DNA of 48,895 nt from JABMPO01 sp964539785 (GCA_964539785.1 CAZIJQ010000012.1:1-48895); one strand, 5' to 3'. Numbered from the stretch's first letter, positions 28,734 to 37,853 are shown. Notes: a model not told the origin generated them from the letters alone. Made by a program: numbers and translations.

Positions 28734-29335
28734 TTTTTTCGGGGGGTCAGAATTGTATCAATTAATCCGTATGCTTTGGCCTCTTCGACACTCATGAAAA
28801 AATTTCGATCGGTGTCTTTTTCAACACGTCGCAGGGACTGTTTTGTGCATTGTGAAAGGATTTTATTCAATCGTTTTTTCAAGCGGTCAATTTCATCGGC
28901 CTGAATTTGAATATCGCTGGCCTGACCTTCTACACCACCCATGGGCTGATGAATCATAATCCGGGCATTCGGTAAAGCCGAACGCTTCCCCGGTTTTCCA
29001 CCGGCCAGTAATAGCGCCCCCATGCTGGAGGCCTGTCCCATGCAGATTGTAGCGACATCGGATTTAATGTACTGCATCGTATCATAAATTCCCAGTCCGG
29101 CGGTAACAATTCCACCAGGAGAATTGATGTATAAATAAATGTCTTTCTCTGAATTCTCGGCATCCAGAAACAGAAACTGGGCAATTATCAATGAAGCTAT
29201 CGTGTCGTCGATGGGTGTTCCAAGAAATACAATCCGTTCCTTCAATAAGCGCGAGTAAATGTCATAGGCCCGTTCCATGCGACCTGATTGTTCAACCACC
29301 ATTGGAATTAATTGAGCGATTGTATTCTTATCCAT
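28730..29335 (-). CDS. clpP: ATP-dependent Clp protease proteolytic subunit ClpP
   Basis: This is a 201-residue serine peptidase from the ATG at 29335 (MDKNTIAQLIPMVVEQSGRM), overlapping the end of tig by 8 bases. A start further upstream would lie inside tig and add a basic tail untypical of ClpP. Family landmarks are present: ERIVFLGTPIDD, INSPGG, the catalytic Ser104 in GQASSMGA and His129 in MIHQPMGG. The third triad residue is unusual. By alignment to E. coli Asp171 it falls at Asn178 in KDTDRNFFMS, and the codon is AAT. An Asn at this place is known from Listeria ClpP1, so the enzyme may be weakly active or need activation by ClpX. It forms tetradecamers in the cytoplasm. Confidence 0.97.
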   Translation of the reverse strand: MDKNTIAQLIPMVVEQSGRMERAYDIYSRLLKERIVFLGTPIDDTIASLIIAQFLFLDAENSEKDIYLYINSPGGIVTAGLGIYDTMQYIKSDVATICMGQASSMGALLLAGGKPGKRSALPNARIMIHQPMGGVEGQASDIQIQADEIDRLKKRLNKILSQCTKQSLRRVEKDTDRNFFMSVEEAKAYGLIDTILTPRKK

Positions 29336-30629
29336 TTTTTTCTTCCCGGGCTGCCTGTTCACGAAGATCCTTAGTCTTAACCTTGACTTCTTTGATTTTT
29401 GCATATTCTTGCAAATAACCAAGAATCATTTTTTCTAACAAATCATCTTCCAATTTATGACGATTGCTCGGTTTTTTATAGAATTTTCGGATTTCCTGTT
29501 CGCTAGTGGGTGTACGATCAACCAAGCGTTGAATTTCCTGATCAATAGCTTCCTTAGCCACAGAATATTTCTGGCTTTTTATCAAAGCCCCATGGATTAA
29601 ATACCATTTCAGATTATGTTCAGCCATGGGGCGGTAAGCTTCCCTGATCTGGGCTTCGTCAACCTTACCCGAATTATTCTTTTTCATATCCTCAAGGATT
29701 CGATCCAGATATATTTCAACCATGGAAGTTGGGAATTCCGGTTGCACTAATTCAATCATGGCATCGGACAGCGCGCGATTAAAAGATTCTTCGGATCGAT
29801 GAGCAAGGTTTTCATCAATTCGCTCTTTGATCCGCTCGCGCCAGTCCGCTTCATCCTTGGCCTCGGGGTCAACCTGCTTAATAAATTCTTCATTGATCTC
29901 AGCCGGTACTCGCTGCTCAACATTATGAACAGTAACCTCGTAAGTGTTGGTGGCAGGCCCTTCTCCTTCAGGTAATTCAATCCGCGTTGTATCACCGGAC
30001 TTTAGTCCCAATAACGGTTTTGTATTGGCATTACCGCCAATCACTCCTTCACCAACTTTAATATACCGTTGCTCAAGCTTTTTGCCAATTAACGGTAGGC
30101 CAGAGGAATCAAGTTTCTGGAGATCAGCGACCACGAAATCACCTTCCTTGGATCCGTCTTCTACAGTCGCCACTTCGGAGAAACGTTCCCGCATGTCGGC
30201 AATGGCGTCCTCGATATCCTGCTGATCGGATACATAAACCGTTTTATCAACTTTCAGATTATTCTTTTTGAGTTCTGGCAATTCAATTATCGGTTCAACT
30301 TCAAAATTCAATTTAAATGAGAAAGGCTCGCCTTGTTTAAAACTGATATCGTCAACTTTGGCCTGATTGATAGGAGTTATCTTTTTTTCCCGCAAAGCCT
30401 CCATAAAATATTTCTGAATTGCTTCATCGACAAACTGGGCTTCAATTGCCGGTTGATATTGTTTGAGCACCACTTTTTTAGGCACCTTTCCAGGACGAAA
30501 ACCGGGCATTTTGATGGTTTTTATAATTTTTTGTTCAGTTTTTCCATAATCCTGAGCAATCTCATCCCAGGTTAACTCAATGGTTATTTCGCAGCTATAA
30601 GAATTTGGAGAAGTAAGTTCTATTTTCAC
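29328..30629 (-). CDS. tig: trigger factor, ribosome-associated chaperone
   Basis: This 433-residue protein starts at a GTG with AAGGTG upstream. The ribosome-docking motif GFRPGKVPKK lies at about 43-52 in the N-domain. A diverged FKBP-like domain lies at about 150-240 (GDFVVADLQKLDSSG, LLGLKSGD). The C-terminal helical arms contain PEFPTSMVEIYLDRILEDM. It folds nascent chains at the ribosome exit tunnel. It opens a three-gene operon with clpP and clpX, a conserved arrangement in bacteria, with overlaps of 8 and 4 bases. The FKBP part lacks much of the usual prolyl-isomerase core, as in many FCB members. Confidence 0.96.
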   Translation of the reverse strand: MKIELTSPNSYSCEITIELTWDEIAQDYGKTEQKIIKTIKMPGFRPGKVPKKVVLKQYQPAIEAQFVDEAIQKYFMEALREKKITPINQAKVDDISFKQGEPFSFKLNFEVEPIIELPELKKNNLKVDKTVYVSDQQDIEDAIADMRERFSEVATVEDGSKEGDFVVADLQKLDSSGLPLIGKKLEQRYIKVGEGVIGGNANTKPLLGLKSGDTTRIELPEGEGPATNTYEVTVHNVEQRVPAEINEEFIKQVDPEAKDEADWRERIKERIDENLAHRSEESFNRALSDAMIELVQPEFPTSMVEIYLDRILEDMKKNNSGKVDEAQIREAYRPMAEHNLKWYLIHGALIKSQKYSVAKEAIDQEIQRLVDRTPTSEQEIRKFYKKPSNRHKLEDDLLEKMILGYLQEYAKIKEVKVKTKDLREQAAREEKNG

Positions 30630-30739
30630 AATTCACCTTTTAAAAATTGACGCGGAATTTAGCATCGAAATTTACAAACTGGCATTATTAGTTACACTGC
30701 CGATCGTAGAACAAATATTCTATTCAGGCGATAGATCGT

Positions 30740-31390
30740 TCAATTGACGTTGTAATCCTTTAAAACTATCGCACCGCGATATAATAAATACATGCCTACC
30801 ATCTGAATTACATGGTAGATATCATTGTAATTGAAATGTTTGTGCAGGGAAAATCCACTCATTTGCACTCCTGCTGCCAGAAAGCTAACCAGAATTCCGG
30901 CGATCAACCACCCGGTGCCTTCGGCGGAACTTGCGAAATAACTGTACACCATTACCAGCAGAATAAACACCATTGTAGGGGCATAAAATCGAATCACATT
31001 TATAAAACGGGGATCGCGCCAGATCGTAATTAGATAAATGACTAAAAAGATTACCGCAATCCAGCGCAGCAATTCCACTGTCGAAAATTCAAAAACATGG
31101 TGAAAAGCAGCCATTAGCAGAAAGAACGATGCCAGACCGATAGAAATTGTTGTCAGTCGCCAGAGTAAATCTTTTATACCTGCATCCAAATGAGGTCCGA
31201 TTCCGTGGCTGATGGCACCGAGCAACGCACCCAGGGCCAGCATCCAGAATGCTCGTGAAAAATGCCAATGCACATTCATCAATCGTTCCCAATACCAGGA
31301 ATTGATCTCATAAGCAAACCAGGCAGTTATCCCAGCCAGGATCAGATCGGTGATCACCGTCATTGGTTCGTAAATTAGCTGTTTTTCCAT
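30740..31390 (-). CDS. uncharacterised multi-pass membrane protein (possibly DUF6962-like)
   Basis: This is a 216-residue protein from the ATG at 31390, which has GGGAG 7 bases upstream; a start nine codons earlier would overlap the MFS gene. About seven hydrophobic helices are visible. Conserved-looking polar residues lie in HWHFSRAFWML, ISHGIGPHLD, AAFHHVFEF and the end HKHFNYNDIYHVIQMV. The paired histidines in or next to helices recall membrane hydrolases or heme/metal proteins, but no function can be assigned. I believe similar proteins are grouped under DUF6962, from memory. It is tightly linked to the MFS gene (4-base gap), suggesting co-expression. Confidence 0.72.
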   Translation of the reverse strand: MEKQLIYEPMTVITDLILAGITAWFAYEINSWYWERLMNVHWHFSRAFWMLALGALLGAISHGIGPHLDAGIKDLLWRLTTISIGLASFFLLMAAFHHVFEFSTVELLRWIAVIFLVIYLITIWRDPRFINVIRFYAPTMVFILLVMVYSYFASSAEGTGWLIAGILVSFLAAGVQMSGFSLHKHFNYNDIYHVIQMVGMYLLYRGAIVLKDYNVN

Positions 31391-31394
31391 TTTA

Positions 31395-32636
31395 CTACTC
31401 CCTAACTGCTTCCCCACGCTTGACAGGTCTCATTAGTCCTAAAGCGATAGTTAATGTAATTGCACCATACAGAAAAGCGGTGGCATAATTATTATTGAAT
31501 ACTTGAATAAGATAGCCTGATAAAATTGGCCCAACAATATTGGAAAATTGCGATGCCAGGTAATACAGACCAGTATAGATTCCCAGATGCCCGGGAGGTG
31601 CCATATCAAGTGCCATTGGTAGCGAATTTACCAGAATTAATGACCAGGCGATTCCGCAGAGTGGTAAAACAATTTTTGTTTCCAATATTGTAGTCATGAA
31701 AAAGCCATAGGTCAACAAAACTGCAAATAAAATAATTCCGAAACTGATAGTACGCTTACGACCGAAGCGGGCTCCTAACCAGCCGCTCAAGGGCGAGAAA
31801 AGAACAATCGGCAACGAGAAGTAAGCCAAAAGTCCGGTCGCTTTACCACTGTCGATATTTAGCGTGTTCACCGCAAAGGATGTAAAAAATACTTCCAGTG
31901 CGCCGTAACCCAGGAACCAGAAAAATATTGCTCCCAGCAGATACAGGGCTGATTTATCTTGGTCACGGAAAACGGACTGCAAACTTTTTATCAGCGATGG
32001 CTTGGCTTCCTCTTCGTAGTGCTGATCAGGTTCGCGGATAAAAAACAGTACCATTGCACAGCCAAATAGCATTGTTGCACCACCAAAATAGAATGGCGCT
32101 CCGATTGAAACTTTGAACATTAGCCCGCCAACAACAAAGGCCAAAACCGCGCCAACCCCACCCATAAGATTAATTACACCATTGGCCTGGGAGCGTTTTG
32201 GAGAAGGTGTAATATCTCCCATGAGCGAAATAATAGGAGTGCGAAACATATCCATTGCGAAAAGGGTCAGGCAGATAGATGCCATAAAATAGAACAGTGA
32301 ATTGCCAACAAATATGGGAATGGCAACAAATCCTATTAAAGCAATGGGAGCTCCGATTAAGATAAATGGTTTTCGCCGACCAATTTTAGTCCACAAACGG
32401 TCCGAAGCCGCGCCAATGAAAGGCAGAATGAACAAGGCGGCGATATTATCGATGGTCATAATAAAACCAGTGATAGTGGCGCTCATTCCAAAACCCGGTA
32501 CCGCTGCCGCAGCGCTGAAATCCAGCCGACCAGCCTGTAAAAATATTGGCACATAGGCGTTATAAATCCCCCACAGTAAAGTTACCCCCATGAAACCAAA
32601 TCCGAGTAAAAGTATACGACCGTAACTGAATTTCAT
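31395..32636 (-). CDS. MFS transporter, SLC45/sugar-type
   Basis: This is a 413-residue transporter from the ATG at 32636 (MKFSYGRILLLGFGFMGVTLLWGIYNAYVPIFLQ), with GAGG 9 bases upstream. An ATG six codons earlier is possible. Twelve hydrophobic segments are visible. The loop 2-3 MFS signature appears as GAASDRLWTKIGRRKPFILIG and again, degenerate, as GWLGARFGRKR after helix 8. Sequence style fits SLC45-type or glycoside-cation-symporter-like members that carry sugars, but the substrate cannot be read from sequence. It is 53 bases downstream of the secreted deiminase gene and is followed at 4 bases by the membrane protein gene. Confidence 0.88.
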   Translation of the reverse strand: MKFSYGRILLLGFGFMGVTLLWGIYNAYVPIFLQAGRLDFSAAAAVPGFGMSATITGFIMTIDNIAALFILPFIGAASDRLWTKIGRRKPFILIGAPIALIGFVAIPIFVGNSLFYFMASICLTLFAMDMFRTPIISLMGDITPSPKRSQANGVINLMGGVGAVLAFVVGGLMFKVSIGAPFYFGGATMLFGCAMVLFFIREPDQHYEEEAKPSLIKSLQSVFRDQDKSALYLLGAIFFWFLGYGALEVFFTSFAVNTLNIDSGKATGLLAYFSLPIVLFSPLSGWLGARFGRKRTISFGIILFAVLLTYGFFMTTILETKIVLPLCGIAWSLILVNSLPMALDMAPPGHLGIYTGLYYLASQFSNIVGPILSGYLIQVFNNNYATAFLYGAITLTIALGLMRPVKRGEAVRE

Positions 32637-32689
32637 CTTGTCATTCCTCACCATTTTAGTATCCCCACCAATAAAGCCGATGGAGCAAT

Positions 32690-34024
32690 TTATTGACTGA
32701 TAATCAATTGAACAAGATTTACTACATCTAAAATATTTACAGCAGCATCAGAATTAATGTCCGCTGATTGCACAGCGCAGTTGAAATCCGGAGCAGCACT
32801 TAAAACCAGATCAACTGCCAATAGTACATCGATGATATCTATCTGACCATTATTATCCACATCGCCAGCCAGCCAATCCGCGCAGGGATCAGTCAGGGGA
32901 ATCCGGGCTGGCACTTTCATAGTGATGCAATGAATAGCTCCGTTATAGGGTATTATCTGATTGCAATCAAACCCGATAATCTCATACTCCGGCATCAATT
33001 GTTGATATACATTCAGGGCATCATTATCAGTGGTAAATCCATAGACCGGTACAAATACTTTTTTGTTCATGATGAGTGAGTTAACATAGGTGTAGGTAAT
33101 ACCACCGCTATAGGCCGGCATGAGCATCCGATGTACATTAAATTGCTTTCCATCACCATTAGTCTCTGCCGTCAATTGATCAGCAACCTGATTACAAATA
33201 GTATAATTATTGCCGGATCCAGCGGAAGGTGAATCGTATTCGCCCACAATTATTGTAGTGTCATTCAGAATTTTCACAAACATATCGATATGGCCGGTAC
33301 CGTCGTTTTCCAGATAAGGTGTCAGTATGACTTTGTCGATTCCCAGATAATCGCCCAAAATTTGTTCAAGCAGAGGTACTGTCAGACTACCATCTGTATT
33401 AAATCCATGGTCCGGACCAAAAATAATATTGGATAATAGTGCAACACCCCGGCCGTCAAGTAGCAGATTACCACCGGCTTCGATCAGATCAGGTCCATAA
33501 TAATCCAAAGCCCAATGATTCGACAAACTTTCGGGAAATTGATCATCATCTGCCCGGGGACGATTGTATATCAGATCAATAATTCCCAGACTGCTATCGG
33601 GCTGGTATATCCACCAGGGGCCATAGTCGCGTATCCAAACAGAATTCAGAACATCCTGAATGAAGGTTACTTTCCCCATGTTTACGCCGTAGGAATTCAA
33701 CTGGGAATAGACCGAAGATTGCTCCGCGGAATTGGCAACAACAACCCAAGCAGTGTCGTTTTCGGCGGTTTCTTTGATTAATTGCTGGAGCAGAGTTGTG
33801 AAGCCTTTCCAGGCATAAATAACGCCAGCGATCGAATCAAATTCCGCTGGCGCAAACACGACACTGTCCGGCGGAGGAGTCACTGTGCGATTTACTCCGA
33901 TTTCGTGCAAGCGTGTTTTTTCTTCTTCGGTTAAACCCCGTGGCAGAGGATCATCAGCAAGTAAAGGACCAGCAATTACAAAAATATGAATGACAGTCAA
34001 TATTCGGGGAAGCCTTTTTACCAT
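32690..34024 (-). CDS. secreted agmatine/peptidyl-arginine deiminase family protein with type I dockerin
   Basis: This is a 444-residue protein with a signal peptide (about 1-23, ending LLADD). The Porphyromonas-type PAD/agmatine deiminase fold covers about 50-375. Catalytic residues are in place: Asp133 in SVWIRDYGPWW, His245/Asp247 in GTGHIDMF, Asn315 in TYVNSLIM and Cys366 in NGAIHCITM. Residues 387-444 are a type I dockerin with two Ca loops (GDVDNNGQIDIIDVL and ADINSDAAVNILDVV). No T9SS tail is present. The reaction would be hydrolysis of a guanidino group (free agmatine or protein arginine) outside the cytoplasm. The export and dockerin make a protein or peptide substrate more likely than cytoplasmic agmatine use. 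Confidence 0.9.
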   Translation of the reverse strand: MVKRLPRILTVIHIFVIAGPLLADDPLPRGLTEEEKTRLHEIGVNRTVTPPPDSVVFAPAEFDSIAGVIYAWKGFTTLLQQLIKETAENDTAWVVVANSAEQSSVYSQLNSYGVNMGKVTFIQDVLNSVWIRDYGPWWIYQPDSSLGIIDLIYNRPRADDDQFPESLSNHWALDYYGPDLIEAGGNLLLDGRGVALLSNIIFGPDHGFNTDGSLTVPLLEQILGDYLGIDKVILTPYLENDGTGHIDMFVKILNDTTIIVGEYDSPSAGSGNNYTICNQVADQLTAETNGDGKQFNVHRMLMPAYSGGITYTYVNSLIMNKKVFVPVYGFTTDNDALNVYQQLMPEYEIIGFDCNQIIPYNGAIHCITMKVPARIPLTDPCADWLAGDVDNNGQIDIIDVLLAVDLVLSAAPDFNCAVQSADINSDAAVNILDVVNLVQLIISQ

Positions 34025-34187
34025 GCCATAAAATTAATCAGATTAACTCAGAATATCCACGAATGCAGTTATGATAATGCCAATAGTGAGATTAACGGCG
34101 ATATTCGGCTTTTGTCTTCCCACTGAAATATTGCATTCACTAATAGAAAAAGAGACATCGGCAAGTAGGTATAAATCAAATATCAAA

Positions 34188-34343
34188 CTAAAACTCCAGC
34201 ATAAACCCACCCACCGGAAAAGTCTTGAACTGCAGTACATTCTCGGTAGTTCCATCCGGGTTATATTGAATATCCCAGACATTATCCACATTGAAAACAT
34301 TCATGATGTTGATAAACGCCATAAGAGCGTAGACGAACAATAA
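34188..34343 (-). pseudogene. relic C-terminus of a second TonB-dependent receptor
   Basis: Beginning with the codon directly after the TGA of the TonB receptor gene, and in the same frame, are 51 sense codons then TAG. They encode ALMAFINIMNVFN, VWDIQYNPDGTTENVLQF and FPVGGFMLEF. These parallel the receptor's own ending (LQNVFNRENIWDVQYNADG, MPVGGFTIEF). There is no start or upstream body. This looks like the leftover 3' end of a tandem paralogue after recombination. The remaining bases of the 319-base spacer (34025-34187) show nothing I can support. Confidence 0.8.
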
Positions 34344-36878
34344 TCAAAATTCAATTGTAAATCCACCAACCGGCATAACCTGATATTGATAAATGTCAGA
34401 TGTAGTACCATCAGCATTATATTGGACATCCCATATGTTTTCTCTATTAAAGACATTTTGTAAGTCAAAGTAGGATACTAAATTGAAGTTTTTAAAATGC
34501 GAATGCCATAGGATCATAAGATCAAAGCGATGATAAGCAATCAGTCGCTTGGTATTATAATCAGTACTTGGATCTTCATACCAGCGCTGAACATTATGAT
34601 CATATTGGAGTGGAGTATAAGGTTTTCCACCAACATACCGGTAGCGGACGGACAATTCTAGTTCATCCGATCCCCAACCCAGCGCTTTTGCAATAAATCG
34701 GACCAATCCATTTCGTTTAGATATAGGTACAATATTCGATCCCTTCAGTGGAATCCGATAACCACCTACAATGGAAGCTACATGCTGAAAATCAAACATC
34801 TGTGGATAAAACTTTTCATCTTCAGATCGCGGATCCTGCATAAAAGCGCGATACCAGGAATAAGAGAAGGTGCCAAACAGATCCTTTGCCATTTTCTTTT
34901 GCAGAAAAAACTCAATGCCATAGGATTTTGCATATCCTTTGTTAACCAAACGGCTACTAGCATCACTTGAATCAAGAGTGGTGCTGGAATAATCAACCGG
35001 AATATCCTGATACTCTTTCCAGTATGCTTCAAATGTACCTCGTGTATCAAGTGAAAATAAATGTTCAATTCCCAGAACAACTTGATCATTGTATTTACTT
35101 TTCAGGGTTCTATTATCAGAATCAAATGCAAGGTATAAGAGATTTGGAGATTGATAGTGACGACCGTAAGCTAAACTTAGAGCTGTCATTGGAGTGAAAG
35201 CATAGTTTATGCCCAACCTTGGGGATAACCATTTAAAATCAGTGTATTCCAAATAACCAGCCCGTAGTCCAATATTCGCATAAATACGATCTGATAAATG
35301 ATATTTCACTTGAACAAATGCTCCTAAACGCGGATGAGATGAACTGGTGTTTGATTCTGAGGAATCGTAAGGCTGCCCAACCATACCCACTTTTTGAAAT
35401 CGAATTTTACTCCAGGTATTATCATCATTACGCGAACTATAATGCCAGATGCCAGCATTGTCTTCAAAAATAGAATCGGGATCTGCAGTTTCGATAATGG
35501 GCTGAACATCTGTTTGCCATTGGTCAGTCGAAATCACCCGAAATGTATCCGGATATTCGGAAGTGCTATAGCCAAATAACCAAACCGTATCCTGACCTAC
35601 CCAAGAATCATGAACAACACCGAGTTGTTTCCAATCCACTCCACCACTTATTTCAAATTTGGGATTTGGTTTCCATAAAAAATCACCTTTGGCCTGAATA
35701 TCCCATTCGGTAAAATTCTGATCCGCATAATAAGCTTTTTCACCATTGTCTTTTATTCGATATACATCATAAATGAATTCAGCCCAGGTTCCGCCAATCG
35801 TTATATTAGTCAGTGCCTTTTTTCCCCATAACCTTTTATAGGTCAGCCCATAAGCTGATTGGTTACCACGGGCATTAACATTTTCAGCGCCACGACTCCA
35901 GGCATCATCTTCTCCTTCAAGTTTAATTGCGTCTACACCGTGAACAAAATTGAACATTAACTTATCAATTGATGTAACATCATAAGTTAGTTTGGATTGC
36001 ATGCTCCAATAACGCGGTACTGCTGTTAGTCCGGTACTGGCAATAATTAATTCAAGATAACTTTTTCTAAATGATGTTAAATAGGAACCACGACCAGCAA
36101 GCAGGGGACCTTCAAGATTGAGTCCTATCCCAGCCATACTCATATCAATATCCTGAGAATGATTCAGCCGGCTTCCTTCTCTGAGAGAAATTTCCATAAC
36201 ACTGGATGCTTTATCTCCATATTTTGCAGGAAAGGCACCAGCCATAAAATCCACTCTATCAATGAATAAAGTATTAATCATATTAATTGGACCACCGCCT
36301 GTTCCCGGCTGTCCAAAATGATTGGGATTGGAAATTTCAATATTATCCATTAGAAATAGATTTTCACCAGGCGAACCTCCACGGACAACAATTTCATTTT
36401 GCTGATCGGATGCTGATACAACCGCTGGCAGAGCCTGCATCATTCGTTGTATATCAATCACTCCGACGGGATCCCTGCGAATTTCATTTAAATCAACCGT
36501 ACGGCTTGAGACTATGGCATCTTTTTCTTTTTCGAAGTATTCGCGGGTAACTGTGACTCCTTCCAACTCAATTACCTGTTGTTCCAATTCTGCTTTAATC
36601 ACTACCGGACGATTTGAGACAACACGAACATTCAGTTTAGTTAACGGTTTATACCCGATGGAACTGAATCGAACATGATAAAATCCAATAGGGACCCTCG
36701 TAATATGGAATTTTCCATTCAGATCGGATGCTGCACCTAGCATTGTTCCATCAATAAATACATTTACTCCTGGCAATGGTTGTTGAGTTGCATTATCCAT
36801 TATTGTACCAATAACTACACCCGTTTCACCTGCCATTATCGATGTAAACAGTAAAATTCCAGTTAATATTTTGATCAT
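34344..36878 (-). CDS. TonB-dependent receptor with carboxypeptidase-regulatory-like domain
   Basis: This is an 844-residue outer-membrane receptor with signal peptide (about 1-16). A CarboxypepD_reg-like domain lies at 18-105 (GTIMDNATQQPLPGVNVFIDG). A plug domain with VVRGGSPGENLFLMDNIEI lies at about 115-230 and is followed by a barrel ending in PVGGFTIEF. Its ATG overlaps the stop of the winged-helix regulator by one base (TAATG), so the two are co-translated. A relic receptor C-terminus follows immediately. The import substrate is unknown. The regulator and membrane protein upstream are likely control partners. Confidence 0.93.
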   Translation of the reverse strand: MIKILTGILLFTSIMAGETGVVIGTIMDNATQQPLPGVNVFIDGTMLGAASDLNGKFHITRVPIGFYHVRFSSIGYKPLTKLNVRVVSNRPVVIKAELEQQVIELEGVTVTREYFEKEKDAIVSSRTVDLNEIRRDPVGVIDIQRMMQALPAVVSASDQQNEIVVRGGSPGENLFLMDNIEISNPNHFGQPGTGGGPINMINTLFIDRVDFMAGAFPAKYGDKASSVMEISLREGSRLNHSQDIDMSMAGIGLNLEGPLLAGRGSYLTSFRKSYLELIIASTGLTAVPRYWSMQSKLTYDVTSIDKLMFNFVHGVDAIKLEGEDDAWSRGAENVNARGNQSAYGLTYKRLWGKKALTNITIGGTWAEFIYDVYRIKDNGEKAYYADQNFTEWDIQAKGDFLWKPNPKFEISGGVDWKQLGVVHDSWVGQDTVWLFGYSTSEYPDTFRVISTDQWQTDVQPIIETADPDSIFEDNAGIWHYSSRNDDNTWSKIRFQKVGMVGQPYDSSESNTSSSHPRLGAFVQVKYHLSDRIYANIGLRAGYLEYTDFKWLSPRLGINYAFTPMTALSLAYGRHYQSPNLLYLAFDSDNRTLKSKYNDQVVLGIEHLFSLDTRGTFEAYWKEYQDIPVDYSSTTLDSSDASSRLVNKGYAKSYGIEFFLQKKMAKDLFGTFSYSWYRAFMQDPRSEDEKFYPQMFDFQHVASIVGGYRIPLKGSNIVPISKRNGLVRFIAKALGWGSDELELSVRYRYVGGKPYTPLQYDHNVQRWYEDPSTDYNTKRLIAYHRFDLMILWHSHFKNFNLVSYFDLQNVFNRENIWDVQYNADGTTSDIYQYQVMPVGGFTIEF

Positions 36879-37183
36879 TACAATTCTCCAATATTTAATA
36901 ATGACTCTATATGATTAACATATTGCTGAAACGCTTTTCTACCGTTCTCTGTTATTGAATACTTTGAGATCGGCTTACGATTTATAAATTCTTTTTGCAC
37001 AGAGATAAAGGATGCATCCTCCAGTTTCCTAAGCTGAACACTCAAGTTTCCATCGGTTGAACCTGTTTTTTCTCTGATAAAGACGAATGGTGCTTCTTTA
37101 CGACTGACCAATAGCGCTATGATGGATAAGCGGATACGAGAATGTATCAAACCATTAATTGCCTGATAATCAAACTGACTCAC
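36878..37183 (-). CDS. winged-helix transcriptional regulator (HTH_34/MarR-like)
   Basis: This is a 101-residue protein starting at a GTG with AAGGA 7 bases upstream. The helix-turn-helix reads IHSRIRLSIIALLVSRK, IREKTGSTDGNLSVQLRKLED and the wing FINRKPISKYSITENGRKAF, as in small dimeric winged-helix proteins of the ArsR/MarR superfamily. There is no effector domain and no metal-binding cysteines, so the signal probably comes through a partner. The preceding membrane protein gene overlaps it by 14 bases. It most likely regulates its own operon, including the TonB receptor. Confidence 0.87.
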   Translation of the reverse strand: MSQFDYQAINGLIHSRIRLSIIALLVSRKEAPFVFIREKTGSTDGNLSVQLRKLEDASFISVQKEFINRKPISKYSITENGRKAFQQYVNHIESLLNIGEL

Positions 37184-37775
37184 TATTCTTCCTTTTTTTA
37201 TGTTCCTGTATCAATAAGATCACGCCTGGAATAAATTGCAGGAAAATCATTAGAAATATCCAGATCAGAATAGAAGTGAAATTGGTTGAATAAAATATCA
37301 GGATTGAGCCAGCCCACCACCCTAATCCGAGTAATTTAACCCATTTGGAATTCATTATCGTACCGGAAACCAGGTATCCAATCGCCAAAAAGACTGCCAG
37401 AATCCCACTACCGGCGCCATCTTCAATTATGCCTCTCAAACCTCCGAATATTCCAACTATCATCATGGAGACGAGAACGGCCAGCCACAAGCGGCTCAGG
37501 ATATCTCCACTGAAGGTACTATCATGATCTTGCTTGCGCTGGAACCGATACAGGAAAAATTCAAATATCCAGGCAATACCAAATCCAATTCCCCAAATCA
37601 GGCCTTCATTAATTATATTATCATTGGTAATGCTATAATAGCTCAGCATCAGACAAATAATCACTATCCCACTCCAAACCACAAGATTGATCCCGATATT
37701 AGCAACCTGCTGCCGGGATTCCAGCATGATCTGTTTAATTACTGCCAGATCGGCTTCCATTTTATGTTTTTCCAT
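37170..37775 (-). CDS. multi-pass membrane protein co-encoded with the winged-helix regulator
   Basis: This is a 201-residue protein. Of two adjacent ATGs, the second (37775) sits 5 bases from GGAG and is preferred. A short amphipathic N-terminus (MEKHKMEADLAVIKQIMLESRQQ) precedes about five to six transmembrane helices (33-195), ending in a basic tail HKKRKNSES. Similar membrane proteins accompany HTH_34-type regulators in many genomes and are uncharacterised. It could sequester or signal to the regulator at the membrane. The 3' end overlaps the regulator gene by 14 bases. Confidence 0.75.
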   Translation of the reverse strand: MEKHKMEADLAVIKQIMLESRQQVANIGINLVVWSGIVIICLMLSYYSITNDNIINEGLIWGIGFGIAWIFEFFLYRFQRKQDHDSTFSGDILSRLWLAVLVSMMIVGIFGGLRGIIEDGAGSGILAVFLAIGYLVSGTIMNSKWVKLLGLGWWAGSILIFYSTNFTSILIWIFLMIFLQFIPGVILLIQEHKKRKNSESV

Positions 37776-37828
37776 CATAACTCCAAAATATTACTTTAAT
37801 TTATAAAGTACTTCATATTATAATCAAT

Positions 37829-37853
37829 AAAAAACCCCGCTCAACGCAGGGTT
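37829..37853 (-). terminator. intrinsic terminator after the 143-residue orphan gene
   Basis: On the minus strand CCCTGC-GTTGA-GCGGGG (one T-G pair) is followed by TTTTTTATTG, 25 bases past the stop at 37878. This separates the orphan gene from the membrane protein/regulator operon. Confidence 0.8.

Noticed and set aside
34043..34300. 85-codon minus-strand frame overlapping the TonB relic
   Set aside because: The homologous reading is in another frame (relic receptor C-terminus); this one has no features.
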